Assembly (NCBI RefSeq): GCF_038051985.1 | Contig: NZ_CP150291.1 | Location: forward strand, 1,860,001-1,924,000 | DNA length: 64,000 bases | Direction of reading: 5' to 3' | Source: Solibacillus sp. FSL H8-0523 | GTDB taxonomy: Bacteria > Bacillota > Bacilli > Bacillales_A > Planococcaceae | Shown here: piece after piece, positions 61,505 through 64,000 of the stretch | Layout: every line of letters starts with the position of its first letter | Numbering within the stretch: the first letter of the stretch is position 1 | Program-made: the position numbers and the translations under genes | Notes under the pieces: model-generated | The model's input: the letters and a program-made list of their open reading frames with translations, nothing else | What the model was told of the DNA's origin: nothing | Database searches by the model: none

Positions 61505-62747
61505 AAAAGCAATCGAGCAAATCGATGTGCCGATGGATAAGTTGGATGCTGCACTCGTACAAGGGGTAAACCAAAAAGTCAAAAAGCAGCGAAGACCACT
61601 GCTGAAAATTGCATTAGGACTTGTTGCAACGCTAGTCATTGTACTTATTTCAGGTTATTTTTCTTCCGGCATCGCGCGCGTATTGGCAACCGTGCCGATC
61701 CTTGGAAACCTCTACTATACGATTGAAGAACAAGATAAAGGGCTGCAAATTGCGTTATCTGACGCTAATAAGGTCGTGTTAAATGAATCGGTCACAAGCG
61801 CGGGAGTTACCGTAACCTTTGAAGAAATTGTCTACGACGGGGAGCGCCTGCATGTGATTTTTTCGATGGATGAATTTCGGGACATTTACCCGTTGAATGT
61901 TTTTGTAGATGGTTATCGTGTGAACCAGGCAGAAAGTTCACGGGAGTTAGAAAGTGACACCGGCTACCGCGGCTTATGGGAAATAGATATTGAAGAAGAA
62001 CTTCCTGATGCCTTTCTATTAACAATCCAAATTCGTCATATGAGAGGGATTGAGGGCGATTGGCAAGTGACAACACCGATTGAAAAAGTGAATAATCATG
62101 AAAGAATAATCACGGTTCATCAAAAAGGGAAGATCGACGGGATTGATTATGAAGTCGACGAATTGAAAATATCGGATACCGGTACGGTTTTAAAAGTCCG
62201 TTTTTTTGAGGATGCCTTGAAAATAGCTGTCAGTGATGATCGAATCGCGGCAACAATTACAGACCAAAAGGGTGTCCCACTCAATGTTGTTGATTTTGAT
62301 ATGATTGCCGAAGAAAAGGCACTGATCTATCAATATCGCTTAGAACCACTGGCACCAGATGTAAAAGCGTTGGCGCTTCAGTTTTATATCGAACCCAATT
62401 TTGCCGAGCTAAAAGAAATTAACAAGCTCCTCACGCATAAGCAACCGCAGCGCATTTCGTTTGGCAAAATAGGGAAGCTTGTTGTAACGGATGTCGTCGA
62501 GCAGGGTGATTTGCGTAAGCTACGCTTCAAAGTGGAAAGTGATTTTGCCTTTGATTATTCATTTTCACCAAATAATATAGACGTGCGAAATCATGCAGGT
62601 GAGAGCCTTAAAACAGATTTCGTCCATGCAGTCGGGCCGAATGAATATGAACTGACGTATCAGGATGTTGGCGGGGATGTATATATACGTCTCTTAAAGA
62701 TGCCAAAGCTAAAAGTGTTAGAGCGCTTTGAGTTAGCGGTGGAATAA
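61488..62747 (+). CDS. DUF4179-type anti-sigma-like membrane protein
   Basis: The 419-residue protein has a short cytoplasmic N-terminus (about 1-36), one membrane segment (about 38-58), and a large extracytoplasmic part. The region just after the membrane (about 60-160) matches the DUF4179 pattern often found in ECF anti-sigma factors (VPILGNLYYTIEEQDKGLQI). The C-terminal part is beta-rich (DUF5643-like). The gene overlaps the sigma gene by 17 bases, with AGGAGGGAG seven bases before its ATG. It likely holds the sigma factor inactive until an envelope signal. Confidence 0.82.
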   Translation: MENNIKKAIEQIDVPMDKLDAALVQGVNQKVKKQRRPLLKIALGLVATLVIVLISGYFSSGIARVLATVPILGNLYYTIEEQDKGLQIALSDANKVVLNESVTSAGVTVTFEEIVYDGERLHVIFSMDEFRDIYPLNVFVDGYRVNQAESSRELESDTGYRGLWEIDIEEELPDAFLLTIQIRHMRGIEGDWQVTTPIEKVNNHERIITVHQKGKIDGIDYEVDELKISDTGTVLKVRFFEDALKIAVSDDRIAATITDQKGVPLNVVDFDMIAEEKALIYQYRLEPLAPDVKALALQFYIEPNFAELKEINKLLTHKQPQRISFGKIGKLVVTDVVEQGDLRKLRFKVESDFAFDYSFSPNNIDVRNHAGESLKTDFVHAVGPNEYELTYQDVGGDVYIRLLKMPKLKVLERFELAVE

Positions 62748-62753
62748 AGAGCA

Positions 62754-62785
62754 GGCGTTACCTAGCGAATAGGTAGCGCCTTTTT
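62754..62785 (+). terminator. Terminator of the second ECF operon
   Basis: GGCGTTACCTA (62754-62764) pairs with TAGGTAGCGCC (62770-62780) with one wobble pair, followed by T5. It may also terminate the convergent minus-strand gene. Confidence 0.85.
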
Positions 62786-63062
62786 AATGGACTGGATACA
62801 CAATATAAGCATCAAGTAAATCGGGTACCTGTCCAAAATTCGTCAAAAATCCAATATGAATGCCGTCCACACCAGGCCGAGCAAAGGGAATGACATCAAG
62901 GGGCGTATTTAAATAGCGCGATTCAACCGTTTCCACAGCAAAATAATAGCCGAGTAAATCGCCGTACGGTAAAAGCCCTTGTTCAGAGAGTTGCTGCTGA
63001 AATAAAATGACTTGCTGTAACAATGTAGGTACCGGGTATTTTCCGTAGTTGCTAGTAGTCAA
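62784..63062 (-). pseudogene. Short SMI1-like or unknown protein, possibly truncated
   Basis: The 92-residue frame starts at TTG 63062 with GGAGGG upstream. The sequence PFARPGVDGIHIGFLTNFGQ looks like the first part of a longer soluble domain of the SMI1/KNR4-like kind. The protein then stops at VYPVH, directly against the terminator of the opposite operon. I read it as a gene that has lost its 3' part, but it could be a complete small protein. Function unknown. Confidence 0.4.
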
Positions 63063-63112
63063 AATGATTCCCTCCAGTAGAAAAGTAGTTCGAAAATTAT
63101 AGCTAAAATATT

Positions 63113-63155
63113 AAAACCACAAAAAACGTTAGACATCAACGTTCTTTGTGGTTTT
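63113..63155 (-). terminator. Terminator of the methyltransferase gene
   Basis: AAAACCACAAA (63113-63123) pairs with TTTGTGGTTTT (63145-63155), extended by an inner AACGTT/AACGTT pair. On the minus strand it lies directly past the methyltransferase stop codon. Confidence 0.7.
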
Positions 63156-63158
63156 AAG

Positions 63159-63866
63159 TCATTTCCCACAAATATAAACCCGGTACCCAATAATCCCTTG
63201 ATATTTCACCATAATCTCCAAATGTGTTTTCATGACGTCATAAAGGGAGGGGTCAATTTCACTTGAGTAATGAAAATCAGGTTCGGATTCAATTGTCTCG
63301 TGCTGCTGGATTTCAATCGTTTCAAAGCCAGCCTCGCGAAGTAATGCGACCCAGTCATGTTCCATTAAAATGGAATCAAAGCCGTAAAATTGCATGATTT
63401 GCTTTGCGTCTTGATCGGGTAATTGCTCATTCATCGTTTGTTCAATCGCAATGAAGCGCCCACCTGTTTTTAATAGCCGATAAATTTCACTTAAGGCACG
63501 CGGTTTATCGACAAAGGAGAGTACCGATTCCGAAAGAATAAAATCAAAAGATTGATCCGCAAATGCTGTATCTTCAATGGAGCCTTCAATAAAATTCACG
63601 TGTAAATCATTCATCGCCATACGGTATTTTGCTTTTTCAAGCATCGTTTGATTGACGTCGAGGGCGGTTACTTTGGCACCAAAAGTATGCGTTAGGTAGG
63701 CGGCAGTTTGCCCAGTGCCACAGCCGACATCTAACACATGAGACATATCATGAATGTTTTCGTGCTTAAAAATTTCAGTTGTGAGATTAAGCCCACCAGG
63801 ATGTGCACCGCCAATGCCAAGGACAGATAAAAGCTCTAAATATTTCGCATGTTGAATTGGTTTCAC
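63159..63866 (-). CDS. Class I SAM-dependent methyltransferase
   Basis: The 235-residue protein has motif I in HVLDVGCGTGQTAAYL (about 39-54), the acidic VTALDVNQTML strand, and FDFILSESVLSF further on, all typical of small-molecule methyltransferases. The substrate is unknown. The GTG start has only a weak AGTAGG site upstream. It is the last complete gene of the window; nothing is recognised in 63867-64000. Confidence 0.87.
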   Translation of the reverse strand: MKPIQHAKYLELLSVLGIGGAHPGGLNLTTEIFKHENIHDMSHVLDVGCGTGQTAAYLTHTFGAKVTALDVNQTMLEKAKYRMAMNDLHVNFIEGSIEDTAFADQSFDFILSESVLSFVDKPRALSEIYRLLKTGGRFIAIEQTMNEQLPDQDAKQIMQFYGFDSILMEHDWVALLREAGFETIEIQQHETIESEPDFHYSSEIDPSLYDVMKTHLEIMVKYQGIIGYRVYICGK

Positions 63867-64000
63867 CTACTTTTTTGAAATATGTTTGATTTGGACATTT
63901 TAAAAGTAAATCGTTCTTCATATCGTATGAAATAAAAATTATATTGTTCATACGACGGAGCATGACTATAATCCAAAAACCGGAAGAAGTTTTAGGAAGT

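Noticed and set aside
1-64000. CRISPR array, prophage, rRNA or tRNA genes
   Set aside because: I looked for regular direct repeats with spacers, phage structural genes and conserved RNA blocks and saw none. A tRNAscan or Infernal run would be decisive.

Overview
The window looks like chromosomal DNA from a low-GC, endospore-forming member of the Bacillales, most likely Planococcaceae (Lysinibacillus/Solibacillus-like). The basis is the AT-rich composition, strong AGGAGG-type ribosome binding sites, frequent TTG and GTG starts, U-rich intrinsic terminators, a tlp spore-protein gene, and metNIQ, OppA-type and ABC-F genes with Bacillales-like sequence. I see no rRNA, tRNA, CRISPR array or prophage. 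The genus is an inference.

Layout. 0-10 kb: duplicated terminator-like hairpins, a small membrane protein, a large secreted 5'-nucleotidase, a PLD-family protein beside a palindrome-rich repeat, a chemoreceptor, a polytopic membrane protein, two GNAT proteins and a DUF402 protein. 10-20 kb: a cold-shock protein, a TsdA-like dihaem cytochrome c, an orphan response regulator with Glu at the phosphorylation site, two sporulation-associated small genes, an XRE regulator/membrane protein pair, a zinc alcohol dehydrogenase with a DUF378 partner, a two-domain rhodanese, a methyltransferase and an MntA/HepT toxin-antitoxin pair. 20-26 kb: a probable structured small RNA, a sodium:solute symporter operon with a 58-codon gene at its head, a phosphotransferase, a diguanylate cyclase and a VanZ-like protein.

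26-38 kb holds two import systems. The first is an operon of ReAV-type asparaginase, M19 dipeptidase, and an oligopeptide ABC transporter with a fused double ATPase. The second is metNIQ, whose MetN lacks the usual C-terminal regulatory domain. 38-47 kb is a run of small unknown proteins, lipoproteins, VOC, HAD and Nudix proteins, then a TnpB element with a probable omega-RNA end and a LexA/DinR-like box in its promoter, then glutaminase and PsiE. 47-58 kb: GNATs, hydrolases, an Lsa-like ABC-F gene behind a leader that reads as a transcription attenuator, and a minus-strand run of GNAT, hydrolase, DUF2785 and peptidase E genes. 58-64 kb: a DUF2087 regulator with a palindromic operator, two ECF sigma/anti-sigma modules and a methyltransferase.

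How the genes fit together: the 26-34 kb operon would import short peptides, hydrolyse dipeptides and deamidate the released asparagine. The ABC-F leader, the two ECF modules, the XRE pair and the LexA-like box are separate stress-response circuits. The strongest leads are the ABC-F attenuator, the RNA at 20.2-20.4 kb, the LexA-like box before tnpB, and the small symporter-operon protein.
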